Positions 41,146 to 50,384 of a stretch of 64,000 nucleotides of DNA are shown here, in pieces. The position numbers were made by a program, and so were the translations under genes. Every line of letters begins with the position of its first letter. The first letter of the stretch is position 1. Source of the DNA: Burkholderia multivorans ATCC BAA-247 (GTDB taxonomy: Bacteria > Pseudomonadota > Gammaproteobacteria > Burkholderiales > Burkholderiaceae); the NCBI RefSeq assembly GCF_000959525.1, contig NZ_CP009830.1:186001-250000 (forward strand), given 5' to 3'. The notes under the pieces are model-generated. The model had not been told where the DNA came from and did no database searches. It saw only the letters and a list, made by a program, of their open reading frames with translations.

Positions 41146-43026
41146 TCAGCCGAACGTGAACGCGTACGCGTCGACGCCGGCGTCGAGAAACTCGATCGAG
41201 AACGTGCGATCGGCGATCGCGCCCGGCTGCCGCACGAGCTGATACAGCCGTTGCCCCGTCACGGTGCCGTAGCCCTGCGCATCGACGTCGCTGCCGTGCG
41301 CGTCGCCGGGCGCGGCGCCGTCCACCGTCACGCGAAAGCGCACCGGCTTGCCGTTCGCGCCCGGGCCGAGTACGAGATGCAGATCGCGCGCATGGAACCG
41401 GTAGACGATGCGGCCGGCCGGCGCCGCGAGCGTCGCGTGCTCGGCGCCGACCTGCCACGTGCCGGCCAGCCCCCAGTCGTTGAGCGCGGGATGCGCGGGC
41501 GCGTCGTAGCGATGCGCGGCATCGCGCACGACGCCGCCGGGCGACGCGAAGTCTTCCGCACGCGCATAGCCGACGTAGGTCTCGGGCGAGCGCACGTCCG
41601 CGCTGTCGGCGGCGGCGAGTGCGCCTTGGGCGGGGCCGCCCGTCAGGCCGACCGGCACGTTCAGTGCGTCCGGGTGCCCGGCTTCGGCGAGCAGCGACTG
41701 GATCGCGCGCTCCGATTCCGCGTATTCGCCTTCGCCGAAGTGATGGCGGCGAATGCGGCCCTGCGCATCGACGAAGTAGTGCGCGGGCCAGTATTCGTTG
41801 TTGAACGCGCGCCAGATCGCATAGCGGTTGTCGATCGCAACCGGATAGTCGATGCCGAGATCGTGGACCGCCTTTTTCACGTTGCCGATGTCGCGCTCGA
41901 ACGCGAACTCCGGCGCGTGCACGCCGATCACGACGAGCCCGTAGCGTGCGTACTTGCGCGCCCACGCATTCGTGTAGGGCAGCGTGCGCAGGCAGTTGAT
42001 GCACGAATAGGTCCAGAAATCGACGAGCACGACCTTGCCGCGCAGGGCGGCCGCCGTCAGCGGCGGCGAGTTCAGCCACTGCACCGCGCCGTCGAGCGGC
42101 GGCAGCGTGCCCTCGACGGGCAGCGCGGCCGGTGCGGCCATCGGCGCGGCCGCGCGCATCATCGTGCCGGCGGGCGGTGCGCTGCGCTCCGCTGCCGCGG
42201 TATCGGCCGCCGCCATCATCGCGGGGCCCGGGCCGGCATCGCGCTGCATGCGACCGGACGCGCCGTCGACGGCCGCCATCGCAATCGGCATGCCCGCCGG
42301 GCGGCCGCCGAGGCGGTCGACGAGGCGCGTTTCGAGGCCGCCCGTCGCGATCGTCGACAACTGCGCGAGCGCACCGGTGTCGAGACCGAGCGCGATCGCG
42401 CCGACGCCGGCCAAGAGCGCCGCGCCGATGCCGCGGCGGATCCATTCGCCGGCGCCGAGCGAGCGCTTCATCGCGGCGAACACCTTGCCGCCGATCACGA
42501 GCGCGACGCCGAGCGACGTCGCCGCGCCTGCCGCGTACGCGATCAGCAGCAGCGTGGTGCCGACGTTCGCGCCGTGCAGTGCCGCGCCCGTCAGCACGAG
42601 GCCGAGGATCGGGCCGGCGCAGGGCGCCCACAGCAGGCCGGTCGCGACGCCGAGCAGCAGCGACGACACGGGTCCGGCCGGGCGGCCGTCGCGCTGCGCG
42701 AGCCCGGTGAGCCGGTTGCCGGCCGCGACGAGCGGGCGCGTCAGATGTTCCGCGACGCGCGGCATCAGCAGGCTCAGGCCGAAGATCGCGAGCAGCACGA
42801 TCGCGGCCCAGCGGCCGGCCTGATTGGCCTGCGCGACCCAGCCGCCGCCGACGGCGGCGAGCGTCGCGACGACGGCGAACGTGAGCGCCATCCCGACGAG
42901 CAGCGGCAGGCCGGTGCGCACGAATGGCTGGTCGGCGCGCGCGAACACGAACGGCAGCACCGGCAGGATGCACGGGCTCAGGATCGTGAGTACGCCGCCG
43001 AGATAGGCGAGGACGATGAGCAGCAT
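41146..43026 (-). CDS. DipZ-type thiol-disulfide transporter (CcdA plus thioredoxin-like domain)
   Basis: A 626-residue fusion. A CcdA/DsbD-beta-like membrane domain (about 1-250) has the redox Cys pair in SPCILPVLPF (Cys19) and LLWAPCAGPILGL. An Ala/Met/Pro-rich linker follows (about 255-310). Next comes an extracytoplasmic TlpA/thioredoxin-like domain (about 310-450), with DFWTYSCINCLRTLPYTNAW, redox pair Cys342-Cys345. Last is a C-terminal beta-sandwich (about 500-626) typical of DipZ. It would carry reducing power from cytoplasmic thioredoxin across the inner membrane. Its position between msrB and msrA (37- and 64-base gaps) makes it the likely reductant of both Msr enzymes. Confidence 0.92.
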   Translation of the reverse strand: MLLIVLAYLGGVLTILSPCILPVLPFVFARADQPFVRTGLPLLVGMALTFAVVATLAAVGGGWVAQANQAGRWAAIVLLAIFGLSLLMPRVAEHLTRPLVAAGNRLTGLAQRDGRPAGPVSSLLLGVATGLLWAPCAGPILGLVLTGAALHGANVGTTLLLIAYAAGAATSLGVALVIGGKVFAAMKRSLGAGEWIRRGIGAALLAGVGAIALGLDTGALAQLSTIATGGLETRLVDRLGGRPAGMPIAMAAVDGASGRMQRDAGPGPAMMAAADTAAAERSAPPAGTMMRAAAPMAAPAALPVEGTLPPLDGAVQWLNSPPLTAAALRGKVVLVDFWTYSCINCLRTLPYTNAWARKYARYGLVVIGVHAPEFAFERDIGNVKKAVHDLGIDYPVAIDNRYAIWRAFNNEYWPAHYFVDAQGRIRRHHFGEGEYAESERAIQSLLAEAGHPDALNVPVGLTGGPAQGALAAADSADVRSPETYVGYARAEDFASPGGVVRDAAHRYDAPAHPALNDWGLAGTWQVGAEHATLAAPAGRIVYRFHARDLHLVLGPGANGKPVRFRVTVDGAAPGDAHGSDVDAQGYGTVTGQRLYQLVRQPGAIADRTFSIEFLDAGVDAYAFTFG

Positions 43027-43063
43027 GGGAGCGTCTCCGAAGAGTCAGCGGATCGGGGCCGGA

Positions 43064-43579
43064 TCAGGCGGCCGCCGGGTGGAAGACGAGCGCGAGACCG
43101 TTCATGCAGTAGCGCAAGCCGGTCGGCGGCGGGCCGTCGTCGAATACGTGGCCGAGATGGCCGCCGCAGCGGCGGCAATGCACTTCGGTGCGCACCATCC
43201 CGAACGACGTGTCGGCACCGGTGCCGACCGCGTGATCGAGCGGCTGCCAGAAGCTCGGCCAGCCGGTGTGGCTGTCGAATTTGGCGCTCGACGAGAACAG
43301 CGCGAGATCGCAGCCGGCGCACGCGAAGGTGCCGCGCCGATGTTCGTCGTTGAGCGGGCTGCTGTAGGGCGGCTCGGTGCCCGCCTCGCGCAGCACCGTG
43401 TACTGCGCGGGCGTGAGCCGGCGGTGCCATTCGGCGTCGCTCAGCGCGACTTCGAATCGGCCGGCCGGCGGCGCGGCGAACGCGCGGCCGACGAGCGCGC
43501 GGCGGCCGGCCGACGACAGCGCGGCCAGCGCGGCGAGGCCGGCGGTGCCGGCGAACAGAAAGTGTCTGCGGGTGGGCAT
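43064..43579 (-). CDS. msrB: Peptide methionine sulfoxide reductase MsrB, Tat-exported
   Basis: A 171-residue MsrB, reducing the R-epimer of methionine sulfoxide. The N-terminus MPTRRHFLFAGTAGLAALAAL is a twin-arginine signal (RRHFLF). Zn ligands are Cys87, Cys90, Cys135 and Cys138; the catalytic Cys158 is in GLRYCMNGLAL. The Cys that often precedes the GWPSF motif is replaced (HTGWPSF), so like its MsrA partner it is a one-Cys enzyme needing an outside reductant. AGGAG lies six bases before the ATG. It is the first gene of the leftward operon. 218 bases separate it from the divergent two-component system gene at 43798. Confidence 0.92.
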   Translation of the reverse strand: MPTRRHFLFAGTAGLAALAALSSAGRRALVGRAFAAPPAGRFEVALSDAEWHRRLTPAQYTVLREAGTEPPYSSPLNDEHRRGTFACAGCDLALFSSSAKFDSHTGWPSFWQPLDHAVGTGADTSFGMVRTEVHCRRCGGHLGHVFDDGPPPTGLRYCMNGLALVFHPAAA

Positions 43580-43797
43580 GATCGGCTCCTGAGGGCAGGT
43601 CCTGAAAACATGCGCACAGCGTAGGCAGCGGCCGGTGTCGAAGTCCTCACGGAAAGTTAAATGAATTGTGATCCCTTGCCGCCGGAAAATTTTGCACAAT
43701 GGCGGCAGCGGCCGCGCGCCGCCATTCGAGCCGGGCGCCGTCCGATCCGGCATCCGCCCCGCAACCCGACCGCGCTCCGGCGCGCCGCGCCATCGCC

Positions 43798-44517
43798 ATG
43801 GACCATCCGAAACGCATCCTGATCGTCGAGGACGACGCCGACATCGCCGACGTGCTGAGCCTGCATCTGCGCGACGAACGCTACGAGGTCGTGCACAGCG
43901 CGGACGGCGCGCAAGGGCTGCGGCTGCTGGAACAGGGCGGCTGGGACGCGCTGATCCTCGATCTGATGCTGCCCGGCGTCGACGGCCTCGAAATCTGCCG
44001 GCGCGCGCGCGCGATGGCGCGCTACACGCCGATCATCATCACGAGCGCGCGTTCGAGCGAGGTGCACCGGATCCTCGGCCTCGAAATCGGCGCGGACGAC
44101 TATCTCGCGAAGCCGTTTTCGGTGCTCGAACTGGTGGCGCGCGTGAAGGCGCTGCTGCGACGCGTCGACGCGCTCGCGCGCGATTCGCGGATCGATGCGG
44201 GCACGCTCGACGTCGCGGGACTGTCGATCGACCCCATCGCGCGCGAGGCCAGCGTCGACGGCACGCGCATCGACCTGACGCCGCGCGAGTTCGATCTGCT
44301 GTACTTCTTCGCGCGCCATCCGGGCAAGGTGTTCTCGCGCATGGATCTGCTCAATGCGGTATGGGGCTATCAGCACGAAGGCTACGAGCACACGGTGAAC
44401 ACGCACATCAACCGGCTGCGCGCGAAGATCGAGGCCGATCCGGCCGAACCCGTGCGGATCCTGACCGTATGGGGACGCGGCTACAAGCTCGCGGCCCCCG
44501 AGCAGCGGGACGCATGA
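43798..44517 (+). CDS. OmpR-family response regulator
   Basis: A 239-residue response regulator. The receiver domain (1-120) has acidic residues Glu11, Asp12, the phosphate acceptor Asp55 (LILDLMLPGVDG), Thr/Ser in IIITSARSS and Lys in YLAKPFS. The winged-helix output domain (about 140-235) has LTPREFDLLYFFARHPGKVFSR and RVLTVWGRGYKL-like ending. It starts at 43798 (MDHPKRILIVEDD). The stop overlaps the kinase start in an ATGA arrangement, so both are translated together. Divergence from msrB-dipZ-msrA suggests that this pair controls that operon, comparable in logic to HprRS and msrPQ of enterobacteria. Confidence 0.93.
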   Translation: MDHPKRILIVEDDADIADVLSLHLRDERYEVVHSADGAQGLRLLEQGGWDALILDLMLPGVDGLEICRRARAMARYTPIIITSARSSEVHRILGLEIGADDYLAKPFSVLELVARVKALLRRVDALARDSRIDAGTLDVAGLSIDPIAREASVDGTRIDLTPREFDLLYFFARHPGKVFSRMDLLNAVWGYQHEGYEHTVNTHINRLRAKIEADPAEPVRILTVWGRGYKLAAPEQRDA

Positions 44518-46031
44518 TGAGACTCACGCTCACCCGCCGCCTGTCGCTCGTCTTCTCGGTGCTGCTGCTCGCCTGCTCGGGCGCGTCCGCGTGGCTGCAG
44601 ATCCGCGCGAACGACATGCGCGAGAAGGAGGTCGTGCAGGCGCTGTCGCGCGATCTCGCCGCGCACATCGCGAACAGTACGCCGCTGATGGGCGCGAACG
44701 GGCTGCGCCCCGATGCGGTACGCACGCTGTTCGGCCAGCTGATGGGCGTGAACCCGAGCGTCGAGGTGTACCTGCTCGACAACGCGGGCCGCATCGTCGG
44801 CGACGATGCGCCGGCTGGCCACGTGAAGCGCGGCCGCGTCGATCTCGCGCCCGTGAAGCGCTTCATCGCGGGCGACCCGCTGCCCATCCTCGGCGACGAT
44901 CCGCGCAGCGCCGACGCACGCAAGGTGTTCAGCGCGGCGCCGCTGCAGCGCGCGGGCGAGCCGCCGGCCGGCTACATCTACGTCGTGTTGCTCGGCGAGG
45001 CGCACGACCAGCTTGCCGCGCGCGTCGAGGCAGGCAACGTGCTGCGCACGACGCTCTGGTCGATGGCGCTCGTCGCGCTGCTCGGCCTGCTCGCGGGGCT
45101 GGTCGCGTTCAGCCTGATCACGCGTCCGCTGCGCCGTCTGACCGACGCGATGCGCCGCTTCGACGCCGACGGCGCGCCGGACACGCAGCCGCCCGTACCG
45201 CGCAGCGCGCCCGGCCGGCGCGGCGACGACATCGCGGTGCTCGAATCGGCGTTCGCGCAGATGGCCGACCGGATCGGCGAGCAATGGCGCGCGCTGACGC
45301 GGCAGGACCAGCAGCGGCGCGAACTGATCGCAAACATCTCGCACGACCTGCGCACGCCGCTGACGTCGCTGCACGGCTATCTGGAGACGCTGTCGCTGAA
45401 GGCCGACACGCTCGGCGAGCCCGACCGGCGCCGCTATCTGTCGATCGCGCTCGCGCAGAGCGCGAAGGTCGGCCGGCTCGCGCAGGCGCTGTTCGAACTC
45501 GCGCGGCTCGAGTCGGGCGGCGTGCAGCCGGAGCGCGAGGCGTTCTCGATCGTCGATCTCGTGCAGGACGTGTTCCAGAAGTTCGAGCTGACCGCGCAGG
45601 CGCGCGGCATTGCGCTGCATGCGCGGATTCCGTCGCGCGTGCCGGCGGTGTCGGCCGACGTCGCGATGATCGAGCGCGTGCTGACGAACCTGATCGACAA
45701 CGCGCTGCGGCACACGCCCGCGCACGGCGACGTCGAAGTCGCCGTCGAGCCGCGCGGCGACCGCGTGCTCGTGACCGTGTCGGATACGGGGGAAGGGATT
45801 CCGCCGGCGCGCCGCGAAGGGCTGTTTCAGCGGCCGCAGCGGCCCGCGAGCGGCGCGGCCGCGCGCAGCGGCGGGCTCGGCCTGCTGATCGTGCATCGGA
45901 TGCTGCTGCTCAACGACAGCCGCATCCGGCTTGTCGATCGCGCGGGGTACGGCGCGGTGTTCGAATTCGCGCTGCCCGTTGCATCGGCCGCGAGCGGCGA
46001 CGGCGCGTCGACGGGTGGCGACATGCGCTGA
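44514..46031 (+). CDS. Sensor histidine kinase
   Basis: A 505-residue kinase. It has a membrane helix at about 8-28, a periplasmic sensor segment of about 145 residues (no Cys; NPSVEVYLLDNAGRIVGDDAP looks like a small PAS-like fold) and a second helix at about 178-205. The HAMP domain is next, then the dimerisation box with the phospho-acceptor His277 (LIANISHDLRTPLTSLHG). The ATPase domain has N-box NLIDNALRHTP, G1 DTGEGIPPA and G2 GGLGLLIVHRM. The signal is unknown; since the divergent operon repairs oxidised methionine outside the cytoplasm, an oxidant such as hypochlorous acid is a reasonable guess only. Confidence 0.92.
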   Translation: MMRLTLTRRLSLVFSVLLLACSGASAWLQIRANDMREKEVVQALSRDLAAHIANSTPLMGANGLRPDAVRTLFGQLMGVNPSVEVYLLDNAGRIVGDDAPAGHVKRGRVDLAPVKRFIAGDPLPILGDDPRSADARKVFSAAPLQRAGEPPAGYIYVVLLGEAHDQLAARVEAGNVLRTTLWSMALVALLGLLAGLVAFSLITRPLRRLTDAMRRFDADGAPDTQPPVPRSAPGRRGDDIAVLESAFAQMADRIGEQWRALTRQDQQRRELIANISHDLRTPLTSLHGYLETLSLKADTLGEPDRRRYLSIALAQSAKVGRLAQALFELARLESGGVQPEREAFSIVDLVQDVFQKFELTAQARGIALHARIPSRVPAVSADVAMIERVLTNLIDNALRHTPAHGDVEVAVEPRGDRVLVTVSDTGEGIPPARREGLFQRPQRPASGAAARSGGLGLLIVHRMLLLNDSRIRLVDRAGYGAVFEFALPVASAASGDGASTGGDMR

Positions 46032-46125
46032 GCCGCGTCGATCGCGGTACGGCGCACGATGCGTCGCGCGACGACCTCGGCTCTCCGCTCTCCGCTCGCG
46101 CCGACGCGCCGACACGCATCGCGCG

Positions 46126-47226
46126 TCATCGGCCGCGCTTGCGCCGCACGTCGCTCGGCGTCGTGCCGGTCCAGCGCTTGAACGCATGGCGGAATCCGAC
46201 CGCGTCGCTGAAGCCGAGCGTCGACGCGATATCGTCGATGCTGAGCGTGGTCGTGCTCAGATAGTCGATCGCGAGCGCCTTGCGCACGCTCGTCAGCAGC
46301 GCGCTGTACGACGTGCCTTCGGCTTCGAGCTTGCGCCGCAGCGTGCGCGACGTGATGCAGAGGCTGTCCGCGATCGCGTCGATGTCGGGAAACTGGCCGG
46401 GCGTGCGCGTGAGTTCCTGATAGACACGCCGCGTGACGTCGGCCTGGCTGCGCAATTCGTCGAGCAGCCGCGCACACTGCGACGACACCTGCGCGGCCGT
46501 GATCGGATTGGCGAGCTGCGGCGCGCGTGCGAGCCACGCCGACGGATAGCCGAGCGCATGACGCGGCTGGTCGAACGCGATCGGGCATTCGAGCACGTCG
46601 GCCAGCAGCGCCGCATGCGGCGGCCGCGGCTGCGCGAACTGCGCGCGCGCCGGCACGCACCACGCGCCCATCACGTCCTTGATGATCGTCACGTGCACGG
46701 CGAACTGCAGGTCGATCAGGAATCGGTACAGCGCGGTGTCGAGATCGGGCAGCGCCACTTCGTGCGGGTCCGGAAACAGCCACGACGCGATGCCGTCGTG
46801 CTCGACCCAGCGGATCGCGAGCACGCGGTTCGCGAGCTGGTGGTATTTGACGGCCGAATCGAACGTGTGCGCGAGCGAGGTCGAGCAGAGCAGCGCGTAG
46901 CCGTACATCCCGTAGCTCGACGCGTGCAGCCGGCTGCCGACGCGCACGCCGAGATCGGTGCCGTCGTATGCGCGAATCGCGTTGCGCGCGGCCGTCAGGA
47001 ACTGCAGCGACGACGTGAGCGTAAAGGGATCGGCGACGGCGGCCGCATCGAGCCCCGTGCCGTCGAGCACGACCGCAGCGTCGACGCCGAGCGCCGACGC
47101 GACGTCGACGAGTACCGCGAGCTTCGTCGGCGAATAGCGCCGGTCGTGCAGCGCGTGCATCGACGGCGCGTCCGGCACGGCCGCCGCGCGGGCGGCCGGC
47201 GGGTTCGGAAGCGTGCTGCGCGTCAT
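46126..47226 (-). CDS. AraC-family regulator
   Basis: A 366-residue regulator. The N-terminal arabinose-binding-type domain (about 30-240) has the motifs GVRVGSRLHASSYGMYGYALLCS and FDSAVKYHQLANRVLAIRW (in pieces). The C-terminal AraC helix-turn-helix pair (about 265-360) has IADSLCITSRTLRRKLEAEG and IDDIASTLGFSDAVGFRHAFKRWTGTTPSDVRR. It is convergent with the histidine kinase gene and divergent from the acyl-CoA ligase gene at 47551, its probable target. The ATG at 47226 has no clear ribosome binding site; an internal Met near residue 25 is the alternative. Confidence 0.87.
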   Translation of the reverse strand: MTRSTLPNPPAARAAAVPDAPSMHALHDRRYSPTKLAVLVDVASALGVDAAVVLDGTGLDAAAVADPFTLTSSLQFLTAARNAIRAYDGTDLGVRVGSRLHASSYGMYGYALLCSTSLAHTFDSAVKYHQLANRVLAIRWVEHDGIASWLFPDPHEVALPDLDTALYRFLIDLQFAVHVTIIKDVMGAWCVPARAQFAQPRPPHAALLADVLECPIAFDQPRHALGYPSAWLARAPQLANPITAAQVSSQCARLLDELRSQADVTRRVYQELTRTPGQFPDIDAIADSLCITSRTLRRKLEAEGTSYSALLTSVRKALAIDYLSTTTLSIDDIASTLGFSDAVGFRHAFKRWTGTTPSDVRRKRGR

Positions 47227-47550
47227 GGCGGGAGTGTCCGTCCGTTTTAGTACCTGTCCGGGCCAGCGATTCTGCCCGCGAACGTCCGGCCGCGCCACCG
47301 GGTTCACCCTGATGCGGGCGGCTGCGCGCGGCACGCGTGTGTGCGCCGACACACATCCGGGCGTGCGCGTGTCCGTTTCAATCACCTTTTCGGCCGCGCC
47401 GATCATTTTCAAGAGCCTGCCGCGCAAGCGATAGTCGCCGTTCAGGCGGCGGCCCGCGTCACCCGGACGCGCAGGCAGCCGCGTGCACGGCGCCATGCCG
47501 GATCGGGACGGCCCACAGTCCGCGCGCGCCGTCCACGGAGGAGATCGATC
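47227..47550. other. Divergent intergenic region between AraC regulator and acyl-CoA ligase genes
   Basis: About 320 bases without a convincing gene. It should hold both promoters and the regulator's binding sites. The AT-richer stretch around 47375-47415 is the most promoter-like. I see no perfect inverted repeat of useful length. Confidence 0.4.
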
Positions 47551-49185
47551 ATGACAAACAGACCCTGGATCGGGTCGTACGGCCCGATTCCCGCGGAGAT
47601 CGACGCCGATCGCGATGCATCGGTCACGGCGATGCTCGGCGACGCGATGCGCCGCTTCGCCGACCGCCCCGCGTTTCGCGCGGGCGCACGCACGCTGACC
47701 TATGCGGACGTCGATCGGCTGTCGTCCGCGCTCGCCGCGTATCTTCAGCAGGTCGTCGGCGTTCGCCGCGGCGATCGCGTCGCGGTGATGCTGCCGAACG
47801 TGCCCGCGTTTCCGATCGCGTTCGTCGCCGTCGCCAAGCTCGGCGCGGTGCAGGTGAACGTCAATCCGCTCTATACCGCGCGCGAACTCGAACATCAGCT
47901 CAACGACGCGGGCGTCGAGACGATCGTCGTATGCGGTGGATCGACCGGCACGCTGGCCGACGTGATCGCACGCACGCGGATCCGCACGGTGCTGACCGTC
48001 GGGCCCGAGGATCTCGGCATCGTGCCGGTCGCCGACGCGGCGCGCGGCGCATTGCCGACGGCGACGATCGCACTCGCCGACGCGCTCGAAGACGGCGCGC
48101 GCCGCACGTTCGACGCCGTCGCGCCGAGCGGCGACGATCTGCTGCTGCTGCAGTACACGGGCGGCACGACCGGGCTGTCGAAGGGCGCGGCGCTGTCGCA
48201 TCGCAACCTCGTCGCGAACGTCGCGCAGTTCGCCGCGTTCATGTCCGACGCGCTGCGCGCGGGCGACGAGGTGATCGTCACCGCGATTCCGCTGTATCAC
48301 ATCTTCGCGCTGACGGTGAACTTCCTGTCGTACTTCACGGCCGGTGCGCAGAACTGGCTCGTCGCGAATCCGCGCGACGTCGATGCGCTGGTCGACGTGC
48401 TCGCGGCCGCGCGGCCGACGGTGTTCGTCGGCGTGAACACGCTGTATGCGGCGCTGAGCGCGCATCCGCGGCTCGGCGATGTCGACTGGTCGCGGCTGCG
48501 TCTCTCGATCGGCGGCGGCGCGGCGACGATCGACGTCGTGTCGGCGCGCTGGCAGGCGATCACCGGCAACTTCATCCGCGAGGGCTACGGGCTGTCCGAG
48601 ACGTCGCCGGTCGTGTCGTTCAATCCGCTGTTCGTCGATCGCTTCACCGGCACGACCGGCCTGCCGTTGCCGTCGACCGACGTGAAGCTGCTCGACGAGC
48701 GCGATCGCGAGGCGGCGATCGGCGAGCCGGGCGAGATCTGCGTGAAGGGGCCGCAGGTGATGACGGGCTACTGGCAGCAGCCGGAGGCGAACGCGGCGGC
48801 GTTCACGGCCGACGGCTATTTCCGCACCGGCGATATCGGCGTGTTCGACGCGGCGGGCTTCCTGCGCATCGTCGACCGGAAGAAGGACATGATCCTCGTA
48901 TCGGGCTTCAACGTGTATCCGAACGAGGTCGAGGCCGTCGCGACCGCGTTGCCCGGTGTCGCCGAATGCGCGTGCATCGGCATGCCGGACGAGCGCACCG
49001 GCGAGGCCGTGAAGCTGTTCGCGGTGCTCGCGCCTGGTGCCACGCTGACCGAGGCCGACATCGTCGCGCACTGCCGCGCGAACCTCGCCGGCTACAAGGT
49101 GCCGAAGTGCGTGCGCATCGTCGAGCGGCTGCCGAAGTCGACGGTCGGCAAGATCCTGCGCCGGGAACTGTCGCGCGCCGACTGA
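47551..49185 (+). CDS. Fatty acyl-CoA ligase (FadD-like)
   Basis: A 544-residue adenylate-forming ligase of the long-chain fatty-acid type. Motifs are LLLQYTGGTTGLSKGA (P-loop, about 194-209), IREGYGLSETSPVVSFNP (A5), GYFRTGDIG (A7), IVDRKKDMILVSGFNVYPNE (fatty-acyl signature) and PKSTVGKILRREL (catalytic Lys). It activates fatty acids to CoA esters for uptake and beta-oxidation, at the inner face of the membrane. GGAGGAG precedes the ATG. AraC-type regulator genes lie on both sides (46126 divergent, 49302 downstream in the same direction), and a beta-oxidation operon lies 4 kb to the right. Confidence 0.92.
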   Translation: MTNRPWIGSYGPIPAEIDADRDASVTAMLGDAMRRFADRPAFRAGARTLTYADVDRLSSALAAYLQQVVGVRRGDRVAVMLPNVPAFPIAFVAVAKLGAVQVNVNPLYTARELEHQLNDAGVETIVVCGGSTGTLADVIARTRIRTVLTVGPEDLGIVPVADAARGALPTATIALADALEDGARRTFDAVAPSGDDLLLLQYTGGTTGLSKGAALSHRNLVANVAQFAAFMSDALRAGDEVIVTAIPLYHIFALTVNFLSYFTAGAQNWLVANPRDVDALVDVLAAARPTVFVGVNTLYAALSAHPRLGDVDWSRLRLSIGGGAATIDVVSARWQAITGNFIREGYGLSETSPVVSFNPLFVDRFTGTTGLPLPSTDVKLLDERDREAAIGEPGEICVKGPQVMTGYWQQPEANAAAFTADGYFRTGDIGVFDAAGFLRIVDRKKDMILVSGFNVYPNEVEAVATALPGVAECACIGMPDERTGEAVKLFAVLAPGATLTEADIVAHCRANLAGYKVPKCVRIVERLPKSTVGKILRRELSRAD

Positions 49186-49301
49186 TGGGCTCGCGAGGCC
49201 GTGCGGACGGCGCCGTGCGGCGCGCGACGCGGCCCGTCGTGCGCGCGCGGCGCCGGCAGCCGCTGCAGTACAATGCGAGCCGTTCGATCGACGGGGACGC
49301 G

Positions 49302-50348
49302 ATGACCGGCTCAGATTCACCTACTGCCCGGCCCGGGCGCGCGCTGCCGCCGCCCAGCGCGACGGTGCCGATTTCGCTCGTCAACGGCTTTCTCGCGAGC
49401 GCCGGCGTACAGCACGATATCGTCGAGCGCTACCTGCGCGAGGCCGGCATCCCGGCCGAGCTGCGCAGCGAGCCGCACGCGCGCGTGACCGAGGAGCAGT
49501 TCTCGACGCTATACCGCACGCTCGCGATCGAGCTCGACGACGAGATGCCCGGCATCTTCTCGCGCCCGTTGCGCGGCGGCACGCTCAAATATCTGTGCCT
49601 GAGCCTGCTCGATGCGCGCAATCTCGAAACCGCGCAGCATCGCTTCGGCCAGTTCTTCCATATCCTGCTCGACGATTTCTTCGTCGAGTCGAAGCGCGAC
49701 GGCCTCGTCGCGCAGGTGCTGCTGCGGCCGAATCCGGCAGTCGGGCCGATCGGCGCGCTCGGCCAGGAACTGATGCTCAAGCTCGTGCACGGCGTGTGCT
49801 CCTGGCTGATCGGACAAAGGATTCCGCTGCTGCAGATCGAGTTCGCGTGTCCGCGGCCGCGCCACGCGGTCGATCATCTCTATTTCTTCTCGGGGCCCGT
49901 GCAGTTCGACTGCGAGCGCACGCTGATGCGCTTCAGCGCCGACTATCTGGACGCGCCGATCCGGCAGAGCAAGCGCAACCTGCGCAAGTTCCTCGCACGC
50001 GCGCCCGGCGACTGGATCTTCGAGACGTTCAGCGAGCAGCGCGTCTGTCACCGCGTGCGGCAGTATTTGTCCGAGGCATTGCCCGATCTGCCGGTGATCG
50101 AACAGGCGGCCGAGCATCTGCATTGCTCGGTGCGCACGCTGAGCCGCCATCTGGCCGCGGAAGGCACGACGTTCCAGGCGCTCAAGGACGAATTGCGGCG
50201 CGACATCGCGATCCAGCGGCTCACCGACACGCAGGACACGATCGCGGCGATCGGCGCCGATATCGGCTTCGACGATCCGAGTGCGTTTCATCGCGCGTTC
50301 CGGCACTGGACGGGGAGTACGCCGGGGACGTATCGGCGGCGCGCTTAG
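49302..50348 (+). CDS. AraC-family regulator (OruR/ArgR-like)
   Basis: A 348-residue regulator. The arabinose-binding-type N-terminal domain (about 20-230) has FGQFFHILLDDFFVES, VCSWLIGQRIPLLQIEFACPRP (in pieces) and FSADYLDAPIRQSKRNLRKFLARAPGDW. The AraC helix-turn-helix pair (about 245-345) has AAEHLHCSVRTLSRHLAAEG and IAAIGADIGFDDPSAFHRAFRHWTGSTPGTYRR. It is clearly a paralogue of the regulator at 25799, with the same GVPVHF/GPVQFD and HRAFR-WTG-SPG/TPG framework. That regulator also sits next to an acyl-CoA synthetase gene. The start at 49302 is supported by ACGGGGA upstream. Confidence 0.88.
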   Translation: MTGSDSPTARPGRALPPPSATVPISLVNGFLASAGVQHDIVERYLREAGIPAELRSEPHARVTEEQFSTLYRTLAIELDDEMPGIFSRPLRGGTLKYLCLSLLDARNLETAQHRFGQFFHILLDDFFVESKRDGLVAQVLLRPNPAVGPIGALGQELMLKLVHGVCSWLIGQRIPLLQIEFACPRPRHAVDHLYFFSGPVQFDCERTLMRFSADYLDAPIRQSKRNLRKFLARAPGDWIFETFSEQRVCHRVRQYLSEALPDLPVIEQAAEHLHCSVRTLSRHLAAEGTTFQALKDELRRDIAIQRLTDTQDTIAAIGADIGFDDPSAFHRAFRHWTGSTPGTYRRRA

Positions 50349-50384
50349 CGTGTGGGGACGCGGTGGTGGTTTGCGCGGCGCGCG

